A DNA stretch of 64,000 bases, from the NCBI RefSeq assembly GCF_003194585.1, contig NZ_QHKZ01000003.1, positions 124,001-188,000 of the forward strand, given 5' to 3'. Origin of the DNA: Nocardioides daejeonensis (lineage in GTDB: Bacteria > Actinomycetota > Actinomycetes > Propionibacteriales > Nocardioidaceae). A program made the translations under genes and the position numbers. The notes below the pieces were generated by a model, which searched no databases, had not been told where the DNA came from, and worked only from the letters and a program-made list of their open reading frames with translations. This document shows positions 32,795-42,127 of this stretch, one piece after another; position 1 is the stretch's first letter; each line of letters opens with the position of its first letter.

Positions 32795-34780
32795 TCAGCC
32801 GGCCGCCAGCCGCTTGAGGGCACCCCTGACCAGTTCGCGGTCCTCGGTCGGCCACATGGGCGGGAGGCTGGCGCGTAGGAACCCGCCGTAGCGGGCCGTC
32901 GCCAGGCGTGGGTCCAACACCGCGACCACGCCCTTGTCGCTGGTGGTGCGGATCAGCCGGCCGGCCCCCTGCGCCATCAGCAGGGCGGCGTGGGTGGCGG
33001 CGACCTGCATGAAGCCGTTGCCACCGGCCTGGTCGGCGGCCCGCTGGCGCGCCGACATCAGGGGATCGTCAGGACGCGGGAAAGGGATCCGGTCGATGAG
33101 CACCAACTGACAGGTGTCGCCGGGGACGTCAAGCCCCTGCCAGAGCGTGAGGGTGCCGAAGAGGCAGGTGTAGGGGTCCTCGACGAACTGGCGAGCCAGC
33201 TCGGGGAGCTGCGCCTCCCCCTGCGCCAGCGTGGTCAGATGCGGCAACCGGGCACGCACCTCCTCCGCGGCAGCCTCCGCCGCACGACGCGACGAGAAGA
33301 GGCCGAGAGTGCGGCCGCCAGCGGCATCCACCAGGTCGACGATCTCATCGAGCTGCGCCTTGCCAAGCCCGTCGCGACCTGGCGGCGGAAGGTGCCGGGC
33401 GACGTACAGGATCGCCTGCTTGCGATAGTCGAACGGCGAGCCGACATCCACTGCTCGCCACGGGAGAGCGTCGCTCGGAGCGTCGCTGGGCGTGGGCAGG
33501 TCGTCGGCGGCTCGCTCTGCCGGCTTGAGCCCGAGGCTCCCCGCGACGGAGTCGAAGTTGCCGCCGAGCATCAGCGTCGCGGAGGTGAAGATGACCGTCT
33601 TGTCCGTGAGCAGCTTGTCGCGCATCTGACCCCAGACCTGCAGGGGCGCGATGCACAGCTGCGGACCGCCGCGCGACACCTCCCGGCCGTTGAGCCAAAG
33701 CACATCGGCGTCGGAGCCGGCTGCCATCCGCTCGCTGGTGTTGAAGACTTCCTGAACCCCACCCTTCGCCTGCGTACGGCCGGGATCGACATCGCCGTCA
33801 GACTCCTTCGGGAACGCGCCCAGCGCGGCCCGGGCGGCATCACGGACCAGCACCAGCGCCTCGGCAAGCTGCGCCGGCACCTGGTCGATGCGGCCCTCGG
33901 GTGCCGCAGCGATCGCGTCACTCAAGGCGTCCGCTGCGTCGGCCAACTCGGTCGCCTGGTCACCGTCGACGTAGCGCTGAGCCCGTCGAGCGGCCCGCTC
34001 TACCTCACTCACGCTGAGCTCGTCGGTCGCCGCCTGGGTGATCCGCGCGGTGAGCTCGTGTGCCTCGTCGATCACCACCGCGTCGTACTCCGGGATCATC
34101 GGGATGCCCTCGATGGCGTCGATCGCAAGCAGGCTGTGGTTGGTGATCACCAGCTTGGACCGGGCGGCCTTCTCCTTTGCCTGCTCGGCGAAGCACTCCT
34201 CGCCGTAGACGCAGCGGGCACGACCCAGGCATTCACGAGCGCTGACCGAGACCTGACGCCAGACCTTCTCGGTGTGGCGGGGAGCGTTGTCCTTCTCTCC
34301 CGTGCCGCCCGACTCTGCCTCCTCCTCGACCCACTCGCGGAGCTTGAGCACCTCGGCGCCCATCGATCCGGTCGGGGCCTCGATCAGGACGCCCTGGTCG
34401 TCCGGCGCACCCTCGCGAACCCGGTGCAGGCACGCATAGTTGGAACGTCCCTTCAGCACGGCGTACGACGTGTCGAGTCCGGGCCTCTCGACCGCCTTGA
34501 CCAGACGGGGGATGTCGCGCTCGACGAGCTGATGCTGGAGCGCCAAGGTGGCCGTCGCGATCACCACGCGTTCCCGGTGGAGCAGCGACGGGACCAGATA
34601 GGCAAGCGACTTTCCAGTGCCGGTGCCGGCCTGGACGAGCAGGTGCTGCTCGCCCGCGAGAGCGTCGCCGACCGCCTCCGCCATCAGCACCTGACCGGCA
34701 CGCTCCTGGCCACCGAGCGCCGCCACCGCCTCAGCCAGCAGGCGGGTCACCGGGCGATCGGCAGCAGCGGAGTCAGACAC
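32795..34780 (-). CDS. dinG: ATP-dependent DNA helicase, DinG/XPD family
   Basis: This is a superfamily 2 iron-sulfur helicase of 661 residues acting 5' to 3' on DNA repair or R-loop intermediates. It has Walker A VQAGTGTGKSLAY near 50, the DEAH box (VIDEAHELT), and four cysteines placed as in the XPD/DinG 4Fe-4S cluster (NYACLHR, ARECLGRARC, GEECF). No N-terminal exonuclease domain is present. The GTG at 34780 starts the protein. It lies convergent to the metzincin gene and near lexA, as in other actinobacteria, but I found no LexA box in its upstream region. The upstream region is occupied by a repeat structure. Confidence 0.92.
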   Translation of the reverse strand: MSDSAAADRPVTRLLAEAVAALGGQERAGQVLMAEAVGDALAGEQHLLVQAGTGTGKSLAYLVPSLLHRERVVIATATLALQHQLVERDIPRLVKAVERPGLDTSYAVLKGRSNYACLHRVREGAPDDQGVLIEAPTGSMGAEVLKLREWVEEEAESGGTGEKDNAPRHTEKVWRQVSVSARECLGRARCVYGEECFAEQAKEKAARSKLVITNHSLLAIDAIEGIPMIPEYDAVVIDEAHELTARITQAATDELSVSEVERAARRAQRYVDGDQATELADAADALSDAIAAAPEGRIDQVPAQLAEALVLVRDAARAALGAFPKESDGDVDPGRTQAKGGVQEVFNTSERMAAGSDADVLWLNGREVSRGGPQLCIAPLQVWGQMRDKLLTDKTVIFTSATLMLGGNFDSVAGSLGLKPAERAADDLPTPSDAPSDALPWRAVDVGSPFDYRKQAILYVARHLPPPGRDGLGKAQLDEIVDLVDAAGGRTLGLFSSRRAAEAAAEEVRARLPHLTTLAQGEAQLPELARQFVEDPYTCLFGTLTLWQGLDVPGDTCQLVLIDRIPFPRPDDPLMSARQRAADQAGGNGFMQVAATHAALLMAQGAGRLIRTTSDKGVVAVLDPRLATARYGGFLRASLPPMWPTEDRELVRGALKRLAAG

Positions 34781-34820
34781 CAGAGCACCCTATCCGGGGG
34801 CACCGCCCGCCCTGTTCTTG

Positions 34821-34953
34821 GCATCTCAACGCGTCCTTTGCGCGAACTCGACGGCTCATACGCGCTACTTCGACGGCGAGTGCGCGCAAAGTAAGCGTTG
34901 AGTTCGCGCAAACGGCGCGTTGAGATGGCGCAAATGGTTCGCGCAAATGGTTC
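34821..34953. repeat. intergenic inverted and direct repeat cluster between dinG and secDF
   Basis: A 27-bp inverted repeat has arms 34823-34849 and 34900-34926 (ATCTCAACGCG-N3-TTTGCGCGAACTC), matching at 25 of 27 positions. A third related half (TGCGCGCAAAG) lies in the 50-bp loop. Immediately after it, GCGCAAATGGTTC is repeated twice in tandem (34928-34940 and 34941-34953). The right end is 16 bp from the secDF stop. The region has no gene. Confidence 0.8.
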
Positions 34954-34968
34954 GCGCCCATGAAGGTG

Positions 34969-37302
34969 TCAGACGACGGCGCCAGAGTCCTCCGGGTCGC
35001 GCACCTTCTTGACCTTCGCATCTCGCGGGAACGCCTGGAAGCGCTGCAGGAAGCTCGCCATCGGGCTGGCGACGAAGACGGTCGACGCCGTACCGATGAT
35101 GAGGCCGAGCAGCAGGGCCAGCGCGAAGTCGGTGAGCGAGTCGCCGGCCATGAAGACCAGAGCGGCCAGGATGAACATCGCACCGAGACCGGTATTGACC
35201 GTACGCGGCATCGTCTCGAGGATCGCCGTGTTGGAGACCTCGTCGAAGGTGCCGGTCTTGGTCCCCAGCCAGCGTTCTCGGATGCGGTCGAAGACGACCA
35301 CGGTGTCGTTGGCGGAGAGACCGACGATCGTCAGGGCAGCCGCCAGGAACACGCCGTCGATCGGCTTGTCGAGCCAGGCGTAGATACCGGTCACTAGCAG
35401 CACGTCGTGGAACATCGAGACGACGGCAGAGAGCGCGAAGGTCCAGTGGAACCGGAACGCCAGGTAGAGCATCTGAGCGATCAGGGCGATGCCGAAGGCG
35501 ATCATCGCCTTCCGCTTCAGCTCGTCACCGAGGCTGGGCGCCACGGTGTCGTCGGAGATCTTCTCCTCGATGCCGACCTTGTCGTCGAGCGCGTTCTCGA
35601 TCTGGTCGCGCTCGTCGTCCGAGATCTTGCCGGCCCGGATAGAGATCCGCTCGGTCCCGTCACTGCCCTTGACGTTCTGCACGACCGCCTCGGGGATGCC
35701 GATGTCGGAGACGATCTCGCGGGCGTCGTCCGCCTTGATCACCTTCGTGGTCTCGTAGACCAGGGTGCGGCCACCGGTGAACTCGAGACCGAGGTTCATG
35801 CCGTGGACGAAGATCCCGAGCAACGAGAAGACGGTCAGGGCGCCGGCGGCTCCGAGCCAGATCTTGCTGCGCTTCATGATCTGCGGGTTCTTGCGCATCA
35901 GCCACGTGCGCACGCGCCCGACGTTGGACAGGCCGGTGATCGCCGGTCGGCGGGCGATGAACTTGGTGCTGACGCCGATCTCGGTGAGGACGCGCGCAAT
36001 CACCAGCGCGGAGATCATCGAGGCCACGACACCGATGGAGAGCGTGACGCCGAAGCCCTTGACCGTGCCCGAGGCGAAGAGGAAGAGCAGCAGGGCGGCG
36101 AGGAGCGTGGTGACGTTGGAGTCGATGATCGCGGTCCACGCCTTGTTGAAGCCGATCTGGAGCGCGCGCCGCATCCCTGCCTTCGGATTGTCGGCGTACT
36201 CCTCTCTCGCTCTTTCGAAGACGAGCACGTTGGCGTCGATGGCAAGACCGATGGCCAGCACGAAGCCGGCCAGACCCGGCAAGGTGAGCGTCGCTCCCAC
36301 CCCCACGGTCATGGCATAGGCGAGCAGCGCGTACGACGTCAGCGCCACCGCCGCCAGGGCACCGACGAGTCGGTAGACGATGATGATGAACAGTCCGGTG
36401 AGGATCACACCGATGACCGCGGCCTCGGCGGAGGCCTTGATGGCCGCGTCACCGAGGGTGGGCCCGATGACCGAGTCCTGCATCGGGACGCCGTTGACGA
36501 ACTTGCCGTCGTCATCGAACGAGCCGAGGGCCAGCGGCAGCGCACCGGCTTCGATCAGCAGTGCGAGATCCTTGGCGGACCGCTGGGTGAAGTTGCCGGT
36601 GATCTCGGTCGAGCCTCCGCCGATACCTACGTTGCACTGGACGTTCTCAGCTGCCTGCGGCGACGAGATGACCTTGTCGTCGAGGACGAAGGCCGTACGC
36701 CGCTGGGGGTCACCGGTGGGGAAACAGGCTGCGTCTGCCGTGATCTTCTGGTAGGCGTCGCCGGCCTTGCCGTCGAACTCGATCTGCACCGACCAGCCGA
36801 TGCTCTGCTGGGGCTGCACCGCGTCGGCGCTCTTGATCTCGTTGCCGGAGATGACCGACGGACCGAGCTCGAGGAACGACGTGCCGTCCTCGTCCGGGAC
36901 GATGACGTTGCCCTCCTTGGAGGGCTTGGCGTCGGGACCTGCGGCTGCCGCGACGACCGGGTGCACCGAGAGCTGCGCGGTCTTGCCGATGACCTCCTTG
37001 GCCTGATCGGGGTCCTGCACGTCCGGGAGCTCGACCAGCACCCGGTCGGTGCCGACCCGGACCAGGGTCGGCTCGGAGACGCCGATCGCGTCGACGCGGT
37101 CCCGCATGACCTCGATGGTCTTGTCGACCTGTGCAGCGGTGACGTCCCGGTCAGGATTGTTGGGATCCTGCGCCTGGTACATGAGTTGAGAACCGCCCTT
37201 GAGGTCGATTCCCAGCGTCGGCTTCTTCTCGAGAGAGAGCCAGAGACAGCCGGCCAGCAGTCCGAGGACCAGCAGCAGGCGAACAAATGCACCACGGGAC
37301 AT
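34969..37302 (-). CDS. secDF: fused SecD-SecF protein-export membrane protein
   Basis: This is an accessory Sec translocon subunit that uses the proton-motive force to pull exported proteins outward. One chain of about 777 residues carries SecD then SecF. The SecD part has a first helix (LLLVLGLLAGCLWLSL), the LGIDLKGGSQLMYQA motif, a periplasmic P1 region and TM4 with AGFVLAIGLAIDANVLVFER. The SecF part from about residue 480 has LGLEFTGGRTLVYET and GLSANDTVVVFDRIRERW. Both halves keep the conserved Asp in their transmembrane motif. Three in-frame starts exist (37335, 37314, 37302); the last begins just before the first helix and is used here. Most actinobacteria have separate secD and secF in a yajC-relA neighbourhood, which is absent here. 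Confidence 0.9.
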   Translation of the reverse strand: MSRGAFVRLLLVLGLLAGCLWLSLEKKPTLGIDLKGGSQLMYQAQDPNNPDRDVTAAQVDKTIEVMRDRVDAIGVSEPTLVRVGTDRVLVELPDVQDPDQAKEVIGKTAQLSVHPVVAAAAGPDAKPSKEGNVIVPDEDGTSFLELGPSVISGNEIKSADAVQPQQSIGWSVQIEFDGKAGDAYQKITADAACFPTGDPQRRTAFVLDDKVISSPQAAENVQCNVGIGGGSTEITGNFTQRSAKDLALLIEAGALPLALGSFDDDGKFVNGVPMQDSVIGPTLGDAAIKASAEAAVIGVILTGLFIIIVYRLVGALAAVALTSYALLAYAMTVGVGATLTLPGLAGFVLAIGLAIDANVLVFERAREEYADNPKAGMRRALQIGFNKAWTAIIDSNVTTLLAALLLFLFASGTVKGFGVTLSIGVVASMISALVIARVLTEIGVSTKFIARRPAITGLSNVGRVRTWLMRKNPQIMKRSKIWLGAAGALTVFSLLGIFVHGMNLGLEFTGGRTLVYETTKVIKADDAREIVSDIGIPEAVVQNVKGSDGTERISIRAGKISDDERDQIENALDDKVGIEEKISDDTVAPSLGDELKRKAMIAFGIALIAQMLYLAFRFHWTFALSAVVSMFHDVLLVTGIYAWLDKPIDGVFLAAALTIVGLSANDTVVVFDRIRERWLGTKTGTFDEVSNTAILETMPRTVNTGLGAMFILAALVFMAGDSLTDFALALLLGLIIGTASTVFVASPMASFLQRFQAFPRDAKVKKVRDPEDSGAVV

Positions 37303-37468
37303 GAGAGGAATCATCCACCACGGACCCAACCTCACCGAAACTGACCCGCCCCGCGAACGTGCTCCGGGTCACTGCCGGATTTGGTTGCGTCCTACACATT
37401 CACCCGGCAAACTGCTGCGGTCCCCGGTGCGCACACCGTGCGGACACCCGATCCGAAAGGCACCGTCC

Positions 37469-38926
37469 GTGCAGTCCCCCGGCCACTCGGCTCCCGCCGA
37501 TCTCTCCCCTCTCGCGGCGCGCCTGGTGGTCGTCGTCCTCTGCCTCGGCGGCCTCAGCGGCGCCCTGATGCAGACCCTCGTCATGCCGATCCAGCGGGAT
37601 CTCCCCGCACTGTTGGACACGTCCATCAGCAACGCCTCCTGGGTGGTGACCGCGACCCTGCTGGGTGCCGCGGTGGCCATGCCGGTCGCCGGCCGGCTCG
37701 GCGACCTCTTCGGGAAGAAGCGGGTCCTGATCGTCAGCGCCGGCGTCCTCCTGCTCGGCTCCATGGTCTGCGCGCTCGCCGACAGCATCGGGCCGATGCT
37801 CGTCGGCCGCGTCCTCCAGGGCATGGCGATGGGGTACCTCCCCGTGGCGATCGCCCTGGTGCGCGAGGTCACCCCTCCGGCCATGGCCACGTCGGCCATC
37901 GCGACCCTCAGCGCCACGCTCGGCGTCGGCGGCGCCATCGGCATGCCGCTGGCTGCTTGGATCGCGCAGGAGCACGACTGGCACGCCCTCTTCTGGATCT
38001 CTGCGGCGCTCGGACTGGTCGTGCTCGTCTCCACGGCGCTGCTGGTGCCGTCCCGACCCGCTCTCAACCCCGGCCGCTTCGACGGCGTCGGCGCACTCGG
38101 CCTCGCCGCCGGCCTGGTCGGCACGCTCGTGGGCATCTCCAAGGGGTCCGACTGGGGCTGGATGGCCGGGCGCACCTGGCTCTTCCTCGGCGTCGGAGTC
38201 GTCGCCTTCGCGCTCTGGGGGCGCCACCAGCTCGCCCACGCCAACCCACTGGTCGATCTGCGGACCACTGCGGCGCGCCCCGTGCTGCTCACCAACCTGG
38301 CCGCCGTCCTCATCGGCTTCGGGATGATGGCGCAGTCGATCGTGGTGCCGCAGCTGCTGACCATGCCGGCTGCGACCGGCTTCGGACTCGACCAGACCCT
38401 GCTCCAAGCCGGCCTGTGGATGGCTCCTGGCGGCATCGTCATGATGCTCCTGGCGCCGGTGTCGAGCCGACTCATCCAAGGGATCGGCGCCCGGATCACA
38501 CTCGCGGTCGGCGCGGTCTTCCTGGGCCTCGGCTACCTGGTCGGCCTGTTCCTCATGACCGAGCCATGGCAGATGCTCGTCGTCATGTGTGTCTGCTCGA
38601 TCGGAGTCGGCATCGGCTACGCCGCTATGCCCACCCTGATCCTGGAGAACGTGCCGATGTACGAGGCCGGATCCAGCGTCGGCTTCAACAACCTGATGCG
38701 CTCGGTCGGCACCACCCTGGCCGGCGCGGCGATGGCGGCCGTACTCACCAGCCACACCTTCACCCTTGCCCCCGGCACTGCCGCGATCCCGACGGAGGGC
38801 ACCTTCCGCTGGTGCTTCGTGATCGGCGCCATCGCCGCCTTCGTCGGAGCAGCTATCTCGCTGGCCATCCCGGCCCGCGCAGCGGTCGGCGCCGCGACCG
38901 AGCCCGTGCCCGCCGTCGCCGACTGA
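37469..38926 (+). CDS. MFS drug/proton antiporter, 14-helix DHA2 family
   Basis: This is a 485-residue major facilitator with about 14 hydrophobic helices. The conserved loop GRLGDLFGKKRVL between helices 2 and 3 and the helix 5 antiporter motif C-like segment LGVGGAIGMPLAAWIAQ mark a DHA2-type exporter. Helix 1 holds LSGALMQTLVMPIQRDLP. The GTG at 37469 is chosen because GAAAGG lies 8 bp upstream; the frame is open much further upstream but without a credible start. The substrate is unknown. No regulator gene is adjacent. Divergent from secDF. Confidence 0.87.
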   Translation: MQSPGHSAPADLSPLAARLVVVVLCLGGLSGALMQTLVMPIQRDLPALLDTSISNASWVVTATLLGAAVAMPVAGRLGDLFGKKRVLIVSAGVLLLGSMVCALADSIGPMLVGRVLQGMAMGYLPVAIALVREVTPPAMATSAIATLSATLGVGGAIGMPLAAWIAQEHDWHALFWISAALGLVVLVSTALLVPSRPALNPGRFDGVGALGLAAGLVGTLVGISKGSDWGWMAGRTWLFLGVGVVAFALWGRHQLAHANPLVDLRTTAARPVLLTNLAAVLIGFGMMAQSIVVPQLLTMPAATGFGLDQTLLQAGLWMAPGGIVMMLLAPVSSRLIQGIGARITLAVGAVFLGLGYLVGLFLMTEPWQMLVVMCVCSIGVGIGYAAMPTLILENVPMYEAGSSVGFNNLMRSVGTTLAGAAMAAVLTSHTFTLAPGTAAIPTEGTFRWCFVIGAIAAFVGAAISLAIPARAAVGAATEPVPAVAD

Positions 38927-38940
38927 GAGCAGACGACCGG

Positions 38941-40455
38941 TCAGACGGCGTACGCCGCCAGCTCGCCAGCGAGCGACTCGTCGGCGCGACCGTGCACGCG
39001 GGTGCCTTCGGCGGTGTGCTCGAGGCTGAGGATCTCGCCGGCGCGGTGCAGTCGATCGAGCAGGTCCCCACGGGCGTAGGGCACCAGCGCGTCGAACTCG
39101 ACGGCGGGGCGGGGCAGCTCTGCCTCGATCAGCGCACGCGCCTCGGCGATACCCTCCCCGGTGCGCGCCGAGACGACCACGGAGTGCGGTTCGCGGGCGC
39201 GCAGCCGGGCTAGCACCATCGGATCGGCCGCGTCGGCCTTGTTGATCACGATCAGCTCGGGCACGTGGGTCGCCTCGATCTCGGCGAAGACCTCGCGGAC
39301 CGCGGAGATCTGGCCCTCGGGGTCGGGGTGCGAGCCGTCGACGACATGCAGGATCAGGTCGGCGTCGGCGACCTCCTCCAAGGTCGAGCGGAACGCCTCG
39401 ACCAGCTGGTGCGGCAGGTGCCGCACGAACCCGACCGTGTCGCTCATCGTGTAGACACGCCCGTCGGCCGCCGTGGTACGCCGCGTGGTCGGGTCGAGCG
39501 TCGCGAACAGGGCGTTCTCGACCAGCACGCCGGCATCGGTGAGTCGGTTCAGCAGCGAGGACTTGCCGGCGTTGGTGTAGCCCGCGATCGCCACCGAGGG
39601 CACCGCGTTGCGGCGCCGCTCCGCCCGCTTCGTGTCACGGGTCCCCTTCATCGCCTTGAGCTCGCGGCGGAGCTTGGCGATCTTGGTGTTGATCCGCCGC
39701 CGATCGGTCTCGATCTTGGTCTCTCCAGGACCGCGGCCGCCGATGCCCTCGCCGCCGGCGACCCGGCCACCGGCCTGGCGGGAGAGGTTCCCACCCCAGC
39801 CGCGGAGCCGTTGCTTCATGTACTGCAGCTGGGCGAGCTCGACCTGCGCCTGCCCCTCCTTGGACTTCGCGTGCTGCGCGAAGATGTCGAGGATCAGCGC
39901 GGTCCGGTCGACCGCCTTGACCTTGAGCTTGTCTTCCAGGTTACGCAGCTGCGACGGGGCCAGGTCACCGTCCAGGATCACGGTGTCCGCACCGGTCGCC
40001 TGCACGATCTCGCGCACGCCATCGACCTTGCCGCGCCCGATGTAGGTCGCCGGGTCGGGCTTGGAACGCCGTTGGTAGATGGCCTCGAGCACCTCGGACC
40101 CGGCGGTCTCGGCCAGCAGGGCGAGCTCGGCCATCGAGTTCTCGGCGTCCTCGATGGTGCCTTCAAGCCAGACCCCGACCAACACCACCCGCTCCAGGCG
40201 AAGCTGGCGGTACTCGACCTCGGTGATGTCCTCGAGCTCGGTACGCAGACCGGCCACCCGGCGCAGCGCATGTCGCGCGGCCAGGTCCTGATCACCCGTG
40301 GTCAGCTCCTCGGGATCGGGGCCGTCTGCCGAGACCAGTTCGTCGGCATAGCCGGACTCGAAGTCATCGGCCTCGAGATCAGCGTCGGGGTCGTCCCACC
40401 CCTGGGTCTCCTCGAGGGCGGCGTCGAGGGAGAAGCGCTCAGCATGGTTCGTCAT
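38941..40455 (-). CDS. hflX: ribosome-associated GTPase HflX
   Basis: This is a 504-residue GTPase that binds the 50S subunit and rescues or splits stalled ribosomes. The N-terminal HflX domain has the glycine-rich segment GGRVAGGEGIGGRGPGE. The G domain shows G1 AGYTNAGKSS, G3 DTVGFV and G4 NKAD. The N-terminal 60 or so residues are an acidic extension typical of actinobacterial copies. The ATG at 40455 (MTNHAERF) is preferred over an in-frame start ten codons earlier. It belongs to the conserved hflX-dapF-miaA-miaB block, here with insertions between the members. Confidence 0.95.
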   Translation of the reverse strand: MTNHAERFSLDAALEETQGWDDPDADLEADDFESGYADELVSADGPDPEELTTGDQDLAARHALRRVAGLRTELEDITEVEYRQLRLERVVLVGVWLEGTIEDAENSMAELALLAETAGSEVLEAIYQRRSKPDPATYIGRGKVDGVREIVQATGADTVILDGDLAPSQLRNLEDKLKVKAVDRTALILDIFAQHAKSKEGQAQVELAQLQYMKQRLRGWGGNLSRQAGGRVAGGEGIGGRGPGETKIETDRRRINTKIAKLRRELKAMKGTRDTKRAERRRNAVPSVAIAGYTNAGKSSLLNRLTDAGVLVENALFATLDPTTRRTTAADGRVYTMSDTVGFVRHLPHQLVEAFRSTLEEVADADLILHVVDGSHPDPEGQISAVREVFAEIEATHVPELIVINKADAADPMVLARLRAREPHSVVVSARTGEGIAEARALIEAELPRPAVEFDALVPYARGDLLDRLHRAGEILSLEHTAEGTRVHGRADESLAGELAAYAV

Positions 40456-40543
40456 ATGGCTACCAGCGTAGGCCGGGAGCGCCACCCGGGCGAACCGTTA
40501 TCAGGCACCTCGCCGGACGGTCGCCGCGTCACCCCCACCGGCC

Positions 40544-40556
40544 CCGGTCGTTGAGG
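40544..40556 (+). repeat. 13-mer CCGGTCGTTGAGG ending 4 bp before a start codon (copy 2)
   Basis: This is the second exact copy of the 13-mer at 31357-31369, in the same position 4 bp before an ATG. Here it is followed by AGGC, giving an AGGAGG ribosome site. Confidence 0.5.
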
Positions 40557-40560
40557 AGGC

Positions 40561-41127
40561 ATGCCTCGCCGCCGAGACCGCCGCCGTTACCTCGTCGCCG
40601 CCGTCATCGCGGCGGTGCTGGTAGCAGGCATGTGGTGGGTCACTCGCCCCGACGCGGGGACAGATCGACCGCAGAGCCGCGCACCCGTCACGACCAGCGA
40701 TCCGGCCACGCCCGTCAAGGAGAAGACGAAGAAGCCGAAGAAGAAGCCGCGCACCTTCAACAGCCGCAAGCACACCGACCTGCCGCGCGAGCTGACCAGC
40801 CTCGACATCCCGGGCCTGCCGGGCGGCAGCCTGAGTGGCGACGTACCGCCGCTCGACCTCCGGATCACCCTCACCTCTCGCTCCCCCATCGGCATCGTCG
40901 GCTGGACCATCCCGACCAGCCCGAACAACTCATCGGGGCGCACGACCGTCTCCGGCGGCTCCTGGTCCCTGTCGACGGTCGTCTACGGCCGACCGGACTA
41001 CGCGCGCGTCTTCCTGCAGGCCGGCGCCACGGGCGATCCCATCACCTGCACGATCAGCGTCGAGGGCAAGGTCACCGAGCGTCGTGCCACGGTCGGTCCG
41101 TACGGCCGGCTCATGTGCCAGGGCTGA
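40561..41127 (+). CDS. membrane-anchored protein of unknown function
   Basis: This is a 188-residue protein with a basic start (MPRRRDRRR), one transmembrane helix (about 10-28, YLVAAVIAAVLVAGMWWV), a Lys-rich linker (KEKTKKPKKKPR), and an external beta-rich domain of about 120 residues with two cysteines near its end (ITCTIS, RLMCQG) that could pair. The shape is that of the MmpS-like or Ig-like small surface proteins of actinobacteria, but similarity is not strong enough to name it. Confidence 0.68.
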   Translation: MPRRRDRRRYLVAAVIAAVLVAGMWWVTRPDAGTDRPQSRAPVTTSDPATPVKEKTKKPKKKPRTFNSRKHTDLPRELTSLDIPGLPGGSLSGDVPPLDLRITLTSRSPIGIVGWTIPTSPNNSSGRTTVSGGSWSLSTVVYGRPDYARVFLQAGATGDPITCTISVEGKVTERRATVGPYGRLMCQG

Positions 41128-41148
41128 GCCGCGACGACCCAACGCAGA

Positions 41149-41192
41149 ACGTCCTGCCCTCCGGTCGCTGGAGCAACCAGGTGGCAGGACGT
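41149..41192. terminator. hairpin between converging genes
   Basis: ACGTCCTGCC (41149-41158) pairs perfectly with GGCAGGACGT (41183-41192), with a 24-base loop, in the gap between the stops of the membrane-anchored protein and the SDR. Confidence 0.6.
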
Positions 41193-41230
41193 CCGCTTGA
41201 CGCGAGAAGCGTGGCGCAGACCGAGTCAGC

Positions 41231-42007
41231 TCACTTCGGGGGCATCCGGATGCCGCCGTCGACACGCACGACCTCGGCGTTCATGTAGGAGTTGGTGACC
41301 AGTTCCACCGCCATCGAGGCGAGCTCGTCGGGCTGACCGAGGCGCTTGGGGAAGAGCACGTTCTGGCCGAGGTGGGCCTTGAACTGCTCCGAGGCCTCGC
41401 CCTCGCCGTAGATGGGGGTGTCGATGAGCCCGGGGGCCACGGTGTTGACGCGGATCGCCGCAGCCGACAGGTCACGGGCGACCGGCAGGGTCATGCCGAC
41501 GACGCCGCCCTTGGAGGAGGAGTACGCCGCCTGGCCGATCTGGCCGTCGAACGCGGCCACGGAGGCCATGTTGACGATGGCGCCGCGGTCGCCGGACTCG
41601 GTGGGCTCGCTGCGGCTCATCGCCGTGGCGGCAAGGCGAATGGCGTCGAAGGTGCCGATCAGGTTGATCGCAATCACCTTGGAGTAGGCGCCCAGGTCGT
41701 GGGCCGAGGCGGGGTCGCCGTCCTTGCCGATGGTCCGCTGCGCCCAGCCGATGCCGGCCGAGTTGATCAGTACCCGCAGCGGCCCGAGCTCGCCGGCCTT
41801 GTCGACGGCGGCCTGGATCTGCTCGGTCTGGGTGACGTCGACCGCGACGAACACGCCGCCGATCTCCTGGGCGAGGGCCTCGCCCTTCTCCGCGTTGAGG
41901 TCGGCCACGACCACCTTGGCGCCCTTGGCCGCCAGCTGGCGCGCCGCCGCGGCACCGATGCCCGAGGCACCGCCGGTGACGATTGCACTTGCTCCTGTGA
42001 TGTCCAT
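41231..42007 (-). CDS. short-chain dehydrogenase, 3-hydroxyacyl-CoA dehydrogenase type II-like
   Basis: This is a 258-residue NAD(P)-dependent SDR. The cofactor motif TGGASGIG is at residues 11-18, the NSAG motif near 88, and the catalytic Y-x-x-x-K is YSSSK with a preceding Ser ([20 protein letters not shown]). The long insertion [19 protein letters not shown] and overall pattern match human HSD10-type 3-hydroxy-2-methylbutyryl-CoA or 3-hydroxyacyl-CoA dehydrogenases. That suits the other beta-oxidation enzymes in the window. The ATG at 42007 ([10 protein letters not shown]) is at the normal N-terminus. The substrate is inferred. Confidence 0.88.
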   Translation of the reverse strand: MDITGASAIVTGGASGIGAAAARQLAAKGAKVVVADLNAEKGEALAQEIGGVFVAVDVTQTEQIQAAVDKAGELGPLRVLINSAGIGWAQRTIGKDGDPASAHDLGAYSKVIAINLIGTFDAIRLAATAMSRSEPTESGDRGAIVNMASVAAFDGQIGQAAYSSSKGGVVGMTLPVARDLSAAAIRVNTVAPGLIDTPIYGEGEASEQFKAHLGQNVLFPKRLGQPDELASMAVELVTNSYMNAEVVRVDGGIRMPPK

Positions 42008-42069
42008 GCAGCGCAGCATAAGAGGTGTGTCCGGAGCCGCGGTCACGGCGCTCTCCCCATGGAACACCG

Positions 42070-42100
42070 CGCGGGACCACGATCGGATCGTGGCCCCGCG
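42070..42100. terminator. hairpin downstream of the duplicated-domain membrane protein gene
   Basis: Arms 42070-42084 and 42086-42100 pair at 14 of 15 positions around one base, 28 bp beyond the minus-strand stop at 42128. Confidence 0.65.
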
Positions 42101-42127
42101 TGTGTCGCGCTCAGGTGTGCGCGGGCG

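Noticed and set aside
34781..34968. LexA box upstream of dinG
   Set aside because: No TCGAAC-N4-GTTCGA-like site is present; the region is the repeat cluster instead.
35407..37344. 645-codon open frame antisense to secDF
   Set aside because: Composition is typical of an antisense shadow (Asp/Arg/His/Gly-rich) and it covers the complete SecDF.
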